A DNA stretch of 64,000 bases from Pseudomonas sp. Root562 (GCF_001427125.1 NZ_LMGK01000004.1:241901-305900), one strand, 5' to 3'; shown: positions 28,332 through 38,822, numbered from the stretch's first letter. The notes: generated from the sequence alone by a model not told the origin. Translations and numbers: made by a program.

Positions 28332-29324
28332 ATGCGCACGATTTTATTCAGCAGCCAGAACTACGACCGCGAGAGTTTTCTCGCCGCGGATCTGCCGCCC
28401 GGTATCGAGCTGCACTTTCAGGCGGCGCGGCTGAGCGTTGATACAGTGGCGCTGGCCGAACATCACGAGGTCGTCTGTGCCTTCATCAATGATGATCTCA
28501 GTGCACAGGTGCTCGAACGCCTCGCGGCGGGCGGCACACGCCTGATTGCCCTGCGTTCGGCCGGTTACAACCATGTCGACCTTGCAGCGGCGAAACGCCT
28601 CGGGCTGGCGGTGGTGCGCGTCCCGGCCTACTCGCCCCATGCGGTGGCCGAGCATGCAGTGGCGCTGATCCTGGCGCTCAACCGTCGTTTGCACCGAGCC
28701 TACAACCGTACCCGCGAAGGCGACTTCAGCCTGCACGGGCTGACCGGTTTCGACCTGGTGGGCAAGACCGTCGGCGTGGTCGGTACCGGGCAGATCGGCG
28801 CTACATTCGCAAAAATCATGAACGGTTTCGGCTGCCGGTTGCTGGCTTACGACCCGTACCCCAATCCCCAGGTCGAAGCACTCGGTGCCCGATACCTGGG
28901 CTTGCCGCAACTGCTGGCCGAATCGCAGATCATCAGCCTGCACTGCCCGCTCAATGAACAGAGCAAGCATCTGATCAACCGCGAGTCTTTGGCGCACATG
29001 CAACCGGGGGCGATGTTGATCAATACCGGTCGCGGTGGCCTGGTGGACACCCCGGCGCTGATCGACGCCCTCAAGAGCGGGCAATTGGGTTATCTGGGGC
29101 TGGATGTGTATGAAGAGGAAGCGCAGCTGTTCTTCGAGGATCGTTCCGACCTGCCGTTGCAGGACGATGTTCTGGCGCGATTGCTGACGTTCCCTAACGT
29201 CATCATTACCGCGCATCAGGCGTTCCTGACCCGCGAAGCCCTTGGCGCGATTGCCGCGACCACCCTCGACAACATTGCGACCTGGAACGCCGGCACTGCG
29301 CAAAACCTGGTCACAGGTGACTGA
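28332..29324 (+). CDS. ldhA: D-lactate dehydrogenase, NAD-dependent
   Basis: A 330-residue D-2-hydroxyacid dehydrogenase that reduces pyruvate to D-lactate. The nucleotide-binding motif GVVGTGQIGATFA is in the middle, the catalytic Arg in LIALRSAGYNHVD, the Glu in LDVYEEEAQLFF, and the His in ITAHQAFLTREAL. The start at 28332 follows AGGGAGA. The gacS-ldhA order is shared with P. aeruginosa. Confidence 0.93.
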   Translation: MRTILFSSQNYDRESFLAADLPPGIELHFQAARLSVDTVALAEHHEVVCAFINDDLSAQVLERLAAGGTRLIALRSAGYNHVDLAAAKRLGLAVVRVPAYSPHAVAEHAVALILALNRRLHRAYNRTREGDFSLHGLTGFDLVGKTVGVVGTGQIGATFAKIMNGFGCRLLAYDPYPNPQVEALGARYLGLPQLLAESQIISLHCPLNEQSKHLINRESLAHMQPGAMLINTGRGGLVDTPALIDALKSGQLGYLGLDVYEEEAQLFFEDRSDLPLQDDVLARLLTFPNVIITAHQAFLTREALGAIAATTLDNIATWNAGTAQNLVTGD

Positions 29325-29401
29325 ACCTGATCGAAGGTCATGTGCCCGCACCATGCAACGCGAATGCCCGTGCTAGCATATCGCGCATATTTGGAGGACC
29401 C

Positions 29402-29836
29402 ATGGTCGAACACGATTTCCGCTACAGCCTGATGAACCCGCAACACACCCTCACCGAATGCCGCGCCCTGGTGCCGGGGCGCTATCAAGTCACCGGCAAC
29501 GGCGGCTCGATTCGCAATAACGACGTGTTGGTAGTGACCCTCAAGGGCGCCAAGGACTTGTCCATGCGCCTGACCGTCGAAACGGTTCGCCACTTGATCA
29601 ATCCACCCGGGCAATGGGTTGCGGTAGCCAGTGGCCCGGTGTTCGGCGAACTGGCGATCCACACCTGGCAGGTGAACTGCGACAGCTGTGCAAAAGAGCT
29701 GAGCTTCGAGTTCGCGGTCGACGCCAAGTTGGGCAACAAGGCCGAAAAGCCAGCCGCCACTGCGCGGATTGCCGAGCTGGGCTGGACCACCGTTGGCGAA
29801 AAGCACCTGTGCCCGAAGTGCCAGGAGCCTGCGTGA
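29402..29836 (+). CDS. conserved hypothetical protein with zinc-ribbon cysteines
   Basis: A 144-residue cytosolic protein. The first half is beta-rich; the second half has two CxxC pairs (NCDSCAKEL and LCPKCQEP) about 44 residues apart, which could bind zinc. The ATG follows TTGGAGGA. It overlaps the lipoprotein gene downstream by one base, so they form an operon. I do not recognise a characterised family member. Confidence 0.75.
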   Translation: MVEHDFRYSLMNPQHTLTECRALVPGRYQVTGNGGSIRNNDVLVVTLKGAKDLSMRLTVETVRHLINPPGQWVAVASGPVFGELAIHTWQVNCDSCAKELSFEFAVDAKLGNKAEKPAATARIAELGWTTVGEKHLCPKCQEPA

Positions 29837-30240
29837 TGAAACACCTCGCCCTGGCCGCGCTGGTCGGTGCAAGCCTGATGGGCTGTGCTGCCGATCCGGT
29901 GCAATTGCAACAAAACCGCAGCTACATTCTGGAGTGGATCGGCGAACGTCCGTTGATGGACTACAGCCACCTGACCATCACGCTCGGCGAAGATGGTCGC
30001 GCCTACGGCAATGGTGGCTGCAACCACTGGTTCGCGCCATACACCCTGGAAGGCAACAAGCTGAGCTTCGGCAAAATCGGCAGCACCCGCAAACTCTGCG
30101 CGCCGGCGCTGATGGAGCAGGAAAAACGCTTCCTTCAGGCGCTGGAAAACGTGCAACGCTGGGACGTATCGTCAATCGATCAGATGCGTTTCTGGCCGGC
30201 CGAAGGCAAGCCGCTGCGCTGGTGGCTTGAGGAAGGTTGA
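29836..30240 (+). CDS. META-domain (HslJ-like) lipoprotein
   Basis: A 134-residue lipoprotein with a signal peptide and lipobox LMGC (Cys17). The mature part has the META/HslJ pattern: ILEWIGERP, LTITLGEDGRAYGNGGCNHWFAPYTLEGNKLSFGKIGSTR and a final MRFWPAEGKPLRWWLEE. HslJ-type proteins are heat-inducible or antibiotic-tolerance-linked in E. coli, with no enzymatic activity known. The start shares its A with the preceding stop (TGATG). Confidence 0.85.
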   Translation: MKHLALAALVGASLMGCAADPVQLQQNRSYILEWIGERPLMDYSHLTITLGEDGRAYGNGGCNHWFAPYTLEGNKLSFGKIGSTRKLCAPALMEQEKRFLQALENVQRWDVSSIDQMRFWPAEGKPLRWWLEEG

Positions 30241-30255
30241 TGCCCCCTCCTCCCT

Positions 30256-30342
30256 TGATCATTCCCGCGCTCTGCGTGGGAATGATCAAGTGACGCTCCG
30301 CGTCACAGGCGGCGTTCCCACGCAGAGCGGGGGAACGATCAT
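30256..30342. repeat. intergenic palindromic element (not REP class)
   Basis: Three nested inverted pieces are present: GATCATTCCC/GGGAATGATC around CGCTCTGCGT, then TGACGCTCCGCGTCA, then GTTCCCACGCAGAGCG with GGGAACGATC. The outer halves are complementary. It lies between convergent genes and recalls the CGCTCTGCGTGGGAA family of dispersed Pseudomonas repeats. Confidence 0.75.
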
Positions 30343-30353
30343 CATCCCTCGAT

Positions 30354-30821
30354 TCAATTCTGCGCCTGCAACGCCTCCAGCTTCGCCATCACCCCCGCCG
30401 CTGTCTGCTCTCCCATCAATTGCTCACGCACCTTGCCTTTGTTATCGATGATATAGGTCACCGGTAATGCCTCACTGCGTGGCAGTTCGAACACTTCTGA
30501 AGGGTCCTGGGCCAGCACGGTAAATTTGATTCCAAGCTTCTCACTGGCGCTTTTCAACTCTTCGCCCTGCACATTATCGAAGTTGACCCCGAACACACCG
30601 ATCTTCTTGCTCTGGAGCTGATCGGCCAAGGCGTTCAGCTCCGGGATCTCGGTACGGCACGGCCCGCACCATTCAGCCCAGTAATTGAGCACCAGCCATT
30701 TGCCATCCAGACGCTCGGCGGCGACTTTCTGTCCATTCTGGTCAATCCCGTAGTCGTTTCCGCAGCCCCCCAACAGCAACGCCCCAATGATCGTCAATGC
30801 TGCTGCCAGTCGCCTTGTCAT
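30354..30821 (-). CDS. thioredoxin-like TlpA/ResA-type lipoprotein
   Basis: A 155-residue lipoprotein (lipobox LLGGC, Cys20) with a thioredoxin fold and redox motif WAEWCGPC, followed by GVFGVNFD and the cis-Pro region ALPVTYIIDNKG. Such proteins reduce disulfides in the cell envelope, often of cytochrome c or outer-membrane proteins. The start at 30821 supplies the signal peptide; the reading from 30872 places an unlikely extension before it. It is convergent with the META lipoprotein gene and divergent from arsC. Confidence 0.9.
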   Translation of the reverse strand: MTRRLAAALTIIGALLLGGCGNDYGIDQNGQKVAAERLDGKWLVLNYWAEWCGPCRTEIPELNALADQLQSKKIGVFGVNFDNVQGEELKSASEKLGIKFTVLAQDPSEVFELPRSEALPVTYIIDNKGKVREQLMGEQTAAGVMAKLEALQAQN

Positions 30822-30935
30822 GTCGTGTTCCTTGTCAAAAATTGAATGCGCCTGCGACCCATCGCCTCCCAAGGTTCTGGATTACGCGCTGCACAGTTAG
30901 AATAGCCGCCACCTTACGCAAGATGCGACCCGCTC

Positions 30936-31882
<947 letters not shown>

Positions 31883-31884
31883 AG

Positions 31885-32310
31885 GTGGCCAAGAAGCCGA
31901 AGGTCCTGCCCGCCATCGAATGGCTCGAACCGCGCGTCAAGGCGATGCGCGTCATCAGTCTGCTGTGCTTTTTTGGTCTGGTGGGATTGCTCTGCGTTTA
32001 CTACTTGATGGTTGCCGATCTGCACGGTGCACGGCCATGGGTGATTCTGCTGATCGAGCTGGTGCCGTTGCTGTTGCTCGCGCCGGGGATGATTGTCGGC
32101 AACGCCCGCGGGCATTCATGGATGTGCTTTGTGGTGAACCTGTATTTCATCAAAGGCGCGTTGGCCGCGTATGACCCGAACCGGCAGATGTTCGGCGTGC
32201 TGGAGATGGCCGCGAGCCTGGCGGTGTTCTGTTCAGCGCTGTTGTATGTGCGGTGGCGGTATCAGTTGAACCGCAAGTTGGCTGGCGAAGGCGAGATATC
32301 CGTCGCCTGA
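31885..32310 (+). CDS. DUF2069 membrane protein
   Basis: A 141-residue inner-membrane protein with four predicted spans (RVISLLCFFGLVGLLCVYYL, WVILLIELVPLLLLAPGMIV, WMCFVVNLYFIKGALAAY, LEMAASLAVFCSALLYV). The pattern and position beside wrbA fit DUF2069. Translation starts at a GTG two bases after the wrbA stop, with GGAGG inside the end of wrbA. Function unknown. Confidence 0.85.
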   Translation: MAKKPKVLPAIEWLEPRVKAMRVISLLCFFGLVGLLCVYYLMVADLHGARPWVILLIELVPLLLLAPGMIVGNARGHSWMCFVVNLYFIKGALAAYDPNRQMFGVLEMAASLAVFCSALLYVRWRYQLNRKLAGEGEISVA

Positions 32311-32318
32311 TCGGGCCT

Positions 32319-32616
32319 CATCGCTGGCAAGCCAGCTCCCACAGGTATTGGGCTTGAACACAAATTCTGTGAGCAACTCCCACAGGTATTGGGTTTGAAC
32401 ACAAATTCTGTGAGCAACTCCCACAGGTATTGGGTTTGAACACAAATTCTGTGGGCAACTCCCACAGGTATTGGGTTTGAACACAAATTCTGTGAGCAAC
32501 TCCCACAGGTATTGGGTTTGAACACAAATTCTGTGAGCAACTCCCACAGGTATTGGGTTTGAACACAAAATGTGTGGACAACTCCAATCACTGTGGGAGC
32601 TGGCTTGCCAGCGATA
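32319..32616. repeat. REPIN with internal array of 41-bp tandem repeats
   Basis: Five nearly identical 41-bp units (from 32341, 32382, 32423, 32464 and 32505) and a sixth diverged one (32546-32586) lie between two inverted REP arms (CATCGCTGGCAAGCCAGCTC at the left and its complement at 32591-32616). Each unit ends in GCAACTCCCACAGG, a remnant of the REP edge. Units differ by single bases (for example GGGCTTG in unit 1, GTGGGCAAC in unit 3). No spacer separates the units. The region 32311-32645 holds nothing else. Confidence 0.95.
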
Positions 32617-32645
32617 GGCCGGGGTCGCGCTCGACCGACTCGGTC

Positions 32646-33320
32646 TCAATGATTGACGGTGTAGGCCAGCATCATCGAAATCTGACTCATCGGCCGTCCG
32701 CCGCTTTCTTCATGCCATTGGTTGAACACATCCTGCACCAGCGCCAGGTCGCGCAGGCTGGTTGGCACCTTGTCGATGATGTTCTGTGCGTTCAACGCCG
32801 CGACCACATCGTAACTCGGCACAAAGGTATCCTTGCCGACCATGCGCAGGAAACGCGGCGCAGACAGGCCGCCCAATTGATGGCCGCGCTTTTTCAGCAT
32901 CGTCCACAAGCCGACGATATCAGTCACCGGCCAATCGGCGATCATCGCACCGAAGCTGCCCTTCTCAATGGCCACGTCCAGCACGAACTGCGCATTGCGC
33001 GGCACACTCTTCAATTTGCCCAGGTGGCGGATAATCCGCGCGTCCTGCATCAGGCGTTCCAGATGCTCGGCGCTCATCAGCACGACTTTTTCCGGGTCGA
33101 ACTTGAAGAACACTTCTTCGAAGGCCGGCCACTTGGCGTCCACCAGGCTGTGCTTGAGCCCGGCACGGAATACGCGCAATGCCATGGTCGAGAGGTAGCG
33201 GTCATCGCTGATCTTGCGCAATTGCGCCGGGGTCTTGGGAACGGGCAGATGGGCTTGCAGTTCAGCCGCCGAACCAAAACGGTTCAGGCAGAATTCATTC
33301 AGCCACTTGTAGTCGCGCAT
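32646..33320 (-). CDS. DNA-3-methyladenine glycosylase I-like protein
   Basis: A 224-residue helical protein similar to the Tag family (HhH-GPD superfamily). Residues such as YLSTMALRVFRAGLKHSLVDAKWPAFEEVFFKFDPEKV and DARIIRHLGKLKSVPRNAQFVLDV match the Tag helices (compare FEGAQAGLSWxxxLxKR and RNxxKIxA). The zinc-binding His/Cys set of true Tag is not evident, so it may be a diverged paralogue. It stands between the tandem-repeat REPIN and another REPIN. Confidence 0.7.
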   Translation of the reverse strand: MRDYKWLNEFCLNRFGSAAELQAHLPVPKTPAQLRKISDDRYLSTMALRVFRAGLKHSLVDAKWPAFEEVFFKFDPEKVVLMSAEHLERLMQDARIIRHLGKLKSVPRNAQFVLDVAIEKGSFGAMIADWPVTDIVGLWTMLKKRGHQLGGLSAPRFLRMVGKDTFVPSYDVVAALNAQNIIDKVPTSLRDLALVQDVFNQWHEESGGRPMSQISMMLAYTVNH

Positions 33321-33351
33321 GCCCTCTCCTGAGGATTAGATGAATAAACCC

Positions 33352-33442
33352 ATGTGGGAGCCAGCCTGCTGGCGATGAGGGAGTGTCAGCCGACAATGAT
33401 TTGCCTGACCCACCGCTATCGCCAGCAGGCTGGCTCCCACAT
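33352..33442. repeat. REPIN (CAGCCTGCTGGCGAT class)
   Basis: Arms GTGGGAGCCAGCCTGCTGGC and its complement are about 35 bp apart between the glycosylase-like gene and ttcA. Confidence 0.9.
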
Positions 33443-33450
33443 CAAGGTGA

Positions 33451-34275
33451 TTAAAGGTTAACCACGTTGACGAAGCGCGAAGCCGCCGTTTCGTCGATCT
33501 TGAGGCTGGTGAAGTCGAACAGGTTGCGGTCCGCCAGTTGCGACGGGATCACGTTCTGCAAGCTGCGGAAAATGCTCTCGGTACGGCCTGGGGTCTTGCG
33601 CTCCCAGTCCTGGAGCATTTCCTTGACCACCTGACGTTGCAGGTTTTCCTGGGAACCGCAGAGGTTGCACGGGATGATCGGGAACTGCTTGAAGTCCGAA
33701 TAAGCCTGGATGTCCTTTTCGTTGCAGTAGGCCAACGGGCGGATCACCACGTTGCGTCCGTCATCGGCGCGCAACTTGGGTGGCATGGCCTTGAGCGAAC
33801 CGTTGAAGAACATGTTGAGGAAGAACGTCTCGACGATGTCGTCGCGGTGATGACCCAAGGCCATTTTGGTCGCGCCGATCTCGTCAGCGAACGTGTACAG
33901 CGTGCCGCGACGCAGGCGCGAGCACAGCGAGCAAGTGGTTTTCCCTTCGGGAATCAGTTCCTTGACCACCGAGTAAGTGTCTTTTTCGACGATGTGATAC
34001 TCGATTCCCAGCTCTTTGAGGTAAGCCGGCAGCACGTGCTCAGGGAAACCCGGTTGTTTCTGGTCCATGTTCACGGCCACGATCTCGAACTTGATCGGCG
34101 CGACCTTCTGCAAGTGCATCAGCACATCGAGCATGGTGTAGCTGTCCTTGCCGCCGGACAGGCAGACCATGACCTTGTCGCCGTCTTCAATCATGTTGAA
34201 ATCGGCAACAGCCTCACCGGCCTGGCGGCGAAGGCGCTTTTGCAGTTTGTTCTGGTTGACCGTAAGAGTGCCCAT
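33451..34275 (-). CDS. ttcA: tRNA 2-thiocytidine(32) synthetase
   Basis: A 274-residue PP-loop ATPase that thiolates C32 of certain tRNAs using an iron-sulfur cluster. The PP-loop [15 protein letters not shown] covers residues 38-52; the cluster cysteines are in [14 protein letters not shown] and in [14 protein letters not shown]. Length and N-terminus ([18 protein letters not shown]) are typical. The 282-bp gap upstream (34276-34557) shows no gene or clear regulatory site. Confidence 0.95.
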   Translation of the reverse strand: MGTLTVNQNKLQKRLRRQAGEAVADFNMIEDGDKVMVCLSGGKDSYTMLDVLMHLQKVAPIKFEIVAVNMDQKQPGFPEHVLPAYLKELGIEYHIVEKDTYSVVKELIPEGKTTCSLCSRLRRGTLYTFADEIGATKMALGHHRDDIVETFFLNMFFNGSLKAMPPKLRADDGRNVVIRPLAYCNEKDIQAYSDFKQFPIIPCNLCGSQENLQRQVVKEMLQDWERKTPGRTESIFRSLQNVIPSQLADRNLFDFTSLKIDETAASRFVNVVNL

Positions 34276-34557
34276 GACGCGAAATCCGTGAGGTGTGACG
34301 AAAGGCGGGCATTTTACGCAAAAACCTATCCCGGGCGAAGCGTCCTGACGGATCGCCTGCCGTTCTACAGATGCAACTGCGATTAAGCGCAGGCTTTACA
34401 GCGCAATTTGCTCTAAGCCCCCTCTCCTTGTGCGGTTAACTCCTTCCTATACTGCGACATAAGGTCGCATTCGTATTCCAGACCTTTTACTTACTTGGCC
34501 GTATTGGCCCGTAGGCGCTCCACTGGGGGGCGACGGTATAAAAGAGGAGTGACTGGC

Positions 34558-35160
34558 ATGATCCATCACGTAGTGGGGCTCTTCACCCACCCTGACCAAG
34601 AATGGAAAGAAATCCGTGGCGACCAGGAGGAAAGCATCAGCCACATGTACCTGACCCACACCCTGATTCTGGCGGCCATCCCTGCTGTGTCGGCGTTTAT
34701 CGGCACCACGCAGGTCGGCTGGGTGATCGGTAACCGGCCGCCAGTGATGTTGACGATGGAAAGTGCGCTCTGGATGACGATCATGTCGTACCTGGCGATG
34801 CTCGGTGGCGTCGCGGTCATGGGCGCGTTCATTCACTGGATGGCCCGCACCTATGACGCCAATCCCAGCCTGGCACGCTGCGTAGCCTTCGCGACCTACA
34901 CCGCGACGCCGCTGTTCATCGGCGGCTTGGCGGCGCTGTACCCGCATATGTGGCTGGGGATGATCGTCGGCACTGCGGCGATCTGCTACACGGTCTATCT
35001 GTTGTATGTCGGGCTACCGACGTTCATGAACATTCCAACTGACGAGGGCTTTCTGTTTTCCAGTTCGGTGCTCGCCGTAGGCCTGGTCGTGCTGGTGGCT
35101 ATCATGGCGTTCACTGTCATTGTCTGGGGACTTGGCGTGGGGCCGGTCTATACGAATTAG
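34558..35160 (+). CDS. Yip1-domain membrane protein
   Basis: A 200-residue inner-membrane protein with five hydrophobic spans, opening IHHVVGLFTHPDQEWKEI, the usual start of bacterial Yip1-family proteins, and containing RCVAFATYTATPLFIGGLAALYP. GAGGAG precedes the ATG by nine bases. Function is unknown in bacteria. It is followed by a terminator. Confidence 0.85.
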   Translation: MIHHVVGLFTHPDQEWKEIRGDQEESISHMYLTHTLILAAIPAVSAFIGTTQVGWVIGNRPPVMLTMESALWMTIMSYLAMLGGVAVMGAFIHWMARTYDANPSLARCVAFATYTATPLFIGGLAALYPHMWLGMIVGTAAICYTVYLLYVGLPTFMNIPTDEGFLFSSSVLAVGLVVLVAIMAFTVIVWGLGVGPVYTN

Positions 35161-35194
35161 CAACACACTCTCCAAAAATCAGATCTGCCGACAC

Positions 35195-35217
35195 AGGCCG
35201 CCGCAAGGCGGCCTTTT
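35195..35217 (+). terminator. terminator after the Yip1 gene
   Basis: Stem AGGCCGCC / GGCGGCCT with GCAA loop, followed by TTT. Confidence 0.85.
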
Positions 35218-35319
35218 GATGCCTCCTGCCAGAAGAAACGCAACGACCATTCGGCGCTCAAACGATTCGCAAGGCCCGAGGGTTGCGGCATACTCAACGT
35301 CTCTGGAGATCCATCAAGC

Positions 35320-35814
35320 ATGCCCGAGCAACTCAATACCCGCGTCGAAGACTGTTTCCAACAAGCCGAATCCTTTTTCAAACGACCTTTCAAACGCCCC
35401 GTGGTGAGCCTCAAGCTGCGCGGGCAAAAAGCCGGTGTCGCGCATTTGCACGAGAACCTGCTGCGTTTCAACCTGCAGTTGTACCGGGAAAACACCGAGG
35501 ACTTCCTCAAGCAGACAGTGGCCCACGAAGTTGCCCACCTGATCGCTCATCAACTGTTCGGCGACCGCATTCAGCCCCATGGCGAAGAGTGGCAATTGAT
35601 CATGCGCGGCGTATACGAACTGCCGCCAAATCGCTGCCACACCTACGACGTCAAGCGCCGCAGCGTCACCCGCTACATCTACAAGTGCCCGTGCGCCGAC
35701 AGCGATTTCCCGTTCTCGGCGCAGCGCCATGGCCTGGTGCGCCAGGGGCGGCGGTATTTGTGTCGGCGGTGTCGCAACACCTTGGTGTTCAGTGGGGAAA
35801 TGCGGGTCGAATAG
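35320..35814 (+). CDS. sprT: SprT-family zinc metalloprotein
   Basis: A 164-residue protein with the zinc-protease motif HEVAH at residues 69-73 and a possible third ligand His87 (QPHGEEW). The C-terminal zinc-ribbon-like part has CPC and CRRC pairs. The family resembles the protease core of eukaryotic Spartan; the bacterial role is not settled. The ATG at 35320 has GGAG twelve bases upstream. Confidence 0.9.
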   Translation: MPEQLNTRVEDCFQQAESFFKRPFKRPVVSLKLRGQKAGVAHLHENLLRFNLQLYRENTEDFLKQTVAHEVAHLIAHQLFGDRIQPHGEEWQLIMRGVYELPPNRCHTYDVKRRSVTRYIYKCPCADSDFPFSAQRHGLVRQGRRYLCRRCRNTLVFSGEMRVE

Positions 35815-35841
35815 GCGGATCTTTCTGCTGGCTGTACCGTC

Positions 35842-35926
35842 CTCATCGCCAGCAGGGCTGGCTCCTACAGGGGATTTACGGTGCGACGCACATCCAGTGT
35901 GGGAGCCAGCCCTGCTGGCGATGAGG
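35842..35926. repeat. REPIN (CAGCCCTGCTGGCGAT class)
   Basis: Arms CATCGCCAGCAGGGCTGGCT and its complement are separated by about 30 bp between convergent sprT and the CoA-transferase gene. Confidence 0.9.
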
Positions 35927-35938
35927 CCGGCACAGGCA

Positions 35939-37120
35939 CTAGAGAATCACCTTGGCCCGCCGCAGCTCTTCAATCCGCTCAACACTAAATCCCAACTCCC
36001 CCAACACCTGATCCGTATGCTCGCCCAACGCCGCGCCAATGTGCCGGGGCGCCGGCAATCCTTCTGAAAACTTCAACGGACACGCCATCTGCGCCTGGCT
36101 CGAACCATCGCCCCTCGGCACTTGCGTGACCAAATCCCGTGCCTGCAACTGCGGATGACGCAGCGCTTCCCCGACGCTCAAAACCGGCTCCACGCACGCA
36201 TCCAGTTCCGCAAACAATGCACACAACTCGGCGAAGTCATGTTTCTCGAACTCCACTGTCAGCGCGTCCTTGAGTTTCCTCTGCTGCGACGGTTGCGGGG
36301 ACAGGCCGAGGTTCGCCAGCTCCTCCAGCCCAAGCGCTACACATAACTGCTTCATGAACGCCGGTTCGAGGCTGCCCACCGACAACCAGCGGCCATCCCG
36401 CGAACGGTAATAGTCGTAAAAGCTACCGCCATTGAGCATCTGGTCTTCCCGGCCCGGCTCGACACCGCAGGCCAGGTACCCGGCGCCCGCCATGGCATTA
36501 AGGCTGAAGGCGCAGTCGGTCATGCTCACATCCAGGTGTTGCCCCTGCCCGGTTTGCTGGCGGGCGATCACTGCGGCGAGCAATCCGATTACCCCGTGCA
36601 ACGAACCGCCGGCGACATCCGCCACTTGCGGCCCCAAGGGCAGCGGCCCGCTGTCGGCACGGCCGGTGTAGCTGGCCAGCCCGGCCAGCGCCAGGTAATT
36701 GATGTCATGGCCGGCACGTTCCCGGTAAGGGCCGGTCTGGCCGTAACCGGTGATCGACACATAAATGAGTTTGGGATTGATGGCCTTCAGGGCTTCATAG
36801 CCCAGCCCCAAACGTTCCATGACACCGGGGCGAAACTGCTCCAGCACAATGTCGTAGTCCTCAAGAAGCTGCTTGATGACCTCCAGCGCCTCAGGCTGCT
36901 TGAGGTCCAGCGCCAGGCTGCGTTTATTGCGATTGAGATAGGCGTGGCTGGCTGACACGCCCTGGTCATGGGGTGGCAGCACGCGCAGCAGGTCCATGCG
37001 GCTCGGCGATTCGATGCGCAGCACGTGCGCGCCCATATCCGCCAGTAACAACGAGGCGAACGGCCCCGGCAGCAATGTCGAGAAATCCAGAACCTTGAGT
37101 GATGCCAGTGGACCGAGCAT
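35939..37120 (-). CDS. CaiB/BaiF family CoA transferase (type III)
   Basis: A 393-residue family III CoA transferase. It opens LKVLDFSTLLPGPFASLLLADMGAHVLRIE and has NRNKRSLALDLK, GQTGPYRERAGHDINYLALAG and DVAGGSLHGVIGLLAAVIAR, all family signatures; the catalytic Asp lies in QVADVAGG. These enzymes move CoA between carboxylates or racemise 2-methylacyl-CoA. Substrate unknown and the neighbours do not help. Confidence 0.9.
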   Translation of the reverse strand: MLGPLASLKVLDFSTLLPGPFASLLLADMGAHVLRIESPSRMDLLRVLPPHDQGVSASHAYLNRNKRSLALDLKQPEALEVIKQLLEDYDIVLEQFRPGVMERLGLGYEALKAINPKLIYVSITGYGQTGPYRERAGHDINYLALAGLASYTGRADSGPLPLGPQVADVAGGSLHGVIGLLAAVIARQQTGQGQHLDVSMTDCAFSLNAMAGAGYLACGVEPGREDQMLNGGSFYDYYRSRDGRWLSVGSLEPAFMKQLCVALGLEELANLGLSPQPSQQRKLKDALTVEFEKHDFAELCALFAELDACVEPVLSVGEALRHPQLQARDLVTQVPRGDGSSQAQMACPLKFSEGLPAPRHIGAALGEHTDQVLGELGFSVERIEELRRAKVIL

Positions 37121-37223
37121 GGATGTTCTCCCTGAATGATGCTCCCAGACTAGGCAGCCGGACGCTCAGGGGCAATAACCTTATGTGCCAGTGACGCTGA
37201 CCGTTGCGCTCAGGTCGCAGGCA

Positions 37224-37250
37224 GAAAAAAACCCGCCGAAGCGGGTTTTT
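37224..37250 (-). terminator. terminator after dctA
   Basis: Stem ACCCGC / GCGGGT with CGAA loop, and A/T runs on both sides, so it could also act in the plus direction. It lies 14 bp after the dctA stop. Confidence 0.88.
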
Positions 37251-37263
37251 CATTGCAGCAGGT

Positions 37264-38598
37264 TTATTTGGCGTTAGCCGGGGCGACCTCGTCGGCGTGG
37301 CCCAGAACGTCGTCTTTAGGCTCGTCGGCAATGCCGCGACCGCCAGAAGCCAGCTCGGATTGCAGTACGTCGGTGTCCAGTTCCTTGACCCACTTGGCCA
37401 CCACGATGGTCGCCACGGCGTTACCAATCAGGTTGGTCAGGGCACGGGCTTCGGACATGAAGCGGTCGATGCCGAGGATCAGCGCCAGGCCGGCAACCGG
37501 CAAGTGGCCGACAGCGGACAGCGTGGCTGCCAGTACGATGAAGCCCGAACCGGTCACACCGGCGGCACCTTTGGAGGACAGCAGCAATACCACCAGCAGG
37601 GTGATCTGGTGCGTGAGGTCCATGGGGGTGTCAGTGGCCTGGGCAATGAACACGGCCGCCATGGTCAGGTAGATCGCCGTACCGTCGAGGTTGAACGAGT
37701 AACCGGTCGGGATCACCAGGCCTACCACGGATTTCTGCGCGCCCAGACGCTCCATCTTGATCAGCATGCGTGGCAGTACCGATTCCGAAGAGGAAGTACC
37801 CAGTACGATCAGCAGTTCTTCACGGATGTAGCGGATCATTTTCAGAACGCTGAAACCGTGCATGCGAGCAATACCACCCAGCACGATCAGGATGAACAGC
37901 AGGCAAGTGATGTAGAAGCACGCCATCAACTGGCCCAGTTGCACCAGCGAGCCGACACCATAGGCACCGATGGTGAACGCCATGGCACCGAAGGCACCGA
38001 TTGGCGCGAGCTTCATGATCATGTTGATGATGTTGAACATGACGTGGGCGAAGCGATCGATGAAGTCCAGGATCGGCCGGCCGTAGGCGCCCAGGCGATG
38101 CAGGGCGAAACCGAAGATCACCGAGAACATCAAGACTTGCAGGATGTCGCCCGTGGCGAATGCGCCGACGATGGTGGACGGGATCACGTTGAGGAGGAAG
38201 CCAACGACGCTTTGATCAGCACCGGCCGCAATATACGTAGCGACCTTGGAAGCATCCAGAGTGCTGACGTCGATGTGCATGCCGTTGCCGGGCTGCACGA
38301 TATTGACGACCACCAGGCCGACCAGCAAAGCGATGGTCGAAACGATTTCGAAGTACAGCAGCGCGTAACCACCGGTCTTGCCGACCGATTTCATGTCCTG
38401 CATGCCAGCGATACCACTGACGACGGTGCAGAAGATGATCGGGGCGATGATCATCTTGATCAGTTTGATGAACCCGTCACCCAGCGGCTTTACGGCCACA
38501 CCGAGCTGTGGATAGTAGTGACCGAGCAAAATACCGATGACAATTGCAACGATCACCTGGAAATACAGGGATTTATACAGTGGCTGACGAGTCGTCAT
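37264..38598 (-). CDS. dctA: C4-dicarboxylate transporter DctA
   Basis: A 444-residue sodium/proton:dicarboxylate symporter that imports succinate, fumarate and malate. It opens [30 protein letters not shown] and has the re-entrant-loop serine motif [12 protein letters not shown], the [12 protein letters not shown] cation-binding helix and [22 protein letters not shown]. Length is typical. A reading from 38763 is ruled out because it crosses the promoter. The gene has a sigma-54 promoter 120 bp upstream. The DctBD two-component regulators usual for it are not in the window. Confidence 0.95.
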   Translation of the reverse strand: MTTRQPLYKSLYFQVIVAIVIGILLGHYYPQLGVAVKPLGDGFIKLIKMIIAPIIFCTVVSGIAGMQDMKSVGKTGGYALLYFEIVSTIALLVGLVVVNIVQPGNGMHIDVSTLDASKVATYIAAGADQSVVGFLLNVIPSTIVGAFATGDILQVLMFSVIFGFALHRLGAYGRPILDFIDRFAHVMFNIINMIMKLAPIGAFGAMAFTIGAYGVGSLVQLGQLMACFYITCLLFILIVLGGIARMHGFSVLKMIRYIREELLIVLGTSSSESVLPRMLIKMERLGAQKSVVGLVIPTGYSFNLDGTAIYLTMAAVFIAQATDTPMDLTHQITLLVVLLLSSKGAAGVTGSGFIVLAATLSAVGHLPVAGLALILGIDRFMSEARALTNLIGNAVATIVVAKWVKELDTDVLQSELASGGRGIADEPKDDVLGHADEVAPANAK

Positions 38599-38728
38599 TG
38601 CAAAGTTCCTCAAGAGTACGCGCTGCCAACATCCATCGATGGCCGGCGACACCTCAATTGCGAACCCTCCTGCACTGGAGGGATTTGTTTTTTCGAGCTG
38701 CGCGACGGCAGGCATCTGTCGCTTGTAT

Positions 38729-38744
38729 CGCAAAGCCCGTGCCA
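38729..38744 (-). promoter_or_regulatory. sigma-54 promoter of dctA
   Basis: On the minus strand the sequence is TGGCACGGGCTTTGCG, a complete match to the -24 TGGCACG and -12 TTGC elements, with GG and GC ten bases apart. Transcription would begin near 38718, giving a leader of about 120 nt. Confidence 0.88.
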
Positions 38745-38822
38745 CCTGCGGTAAAACATCCACAAGCCTTTTGATATCAGGGGTTGCAGGTCGCGCCGTA
38801 TCGTTGAACCGTTGAGCGCACT

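Noticed and set aside
32341..32586. CRISPR array
   Set aside because: Units abut without variable spacers and no cas gene is present; it is a tandem repeat.
32233..32649. Three overlapping repetitive minus-strand frames across the tandem array
   Set aside because: The 41-bp unit is not a multiple of three and happens to lack stops in all three frames, so each frame is open. Start and ribosome site are missing; it is not a repeat protein gene.
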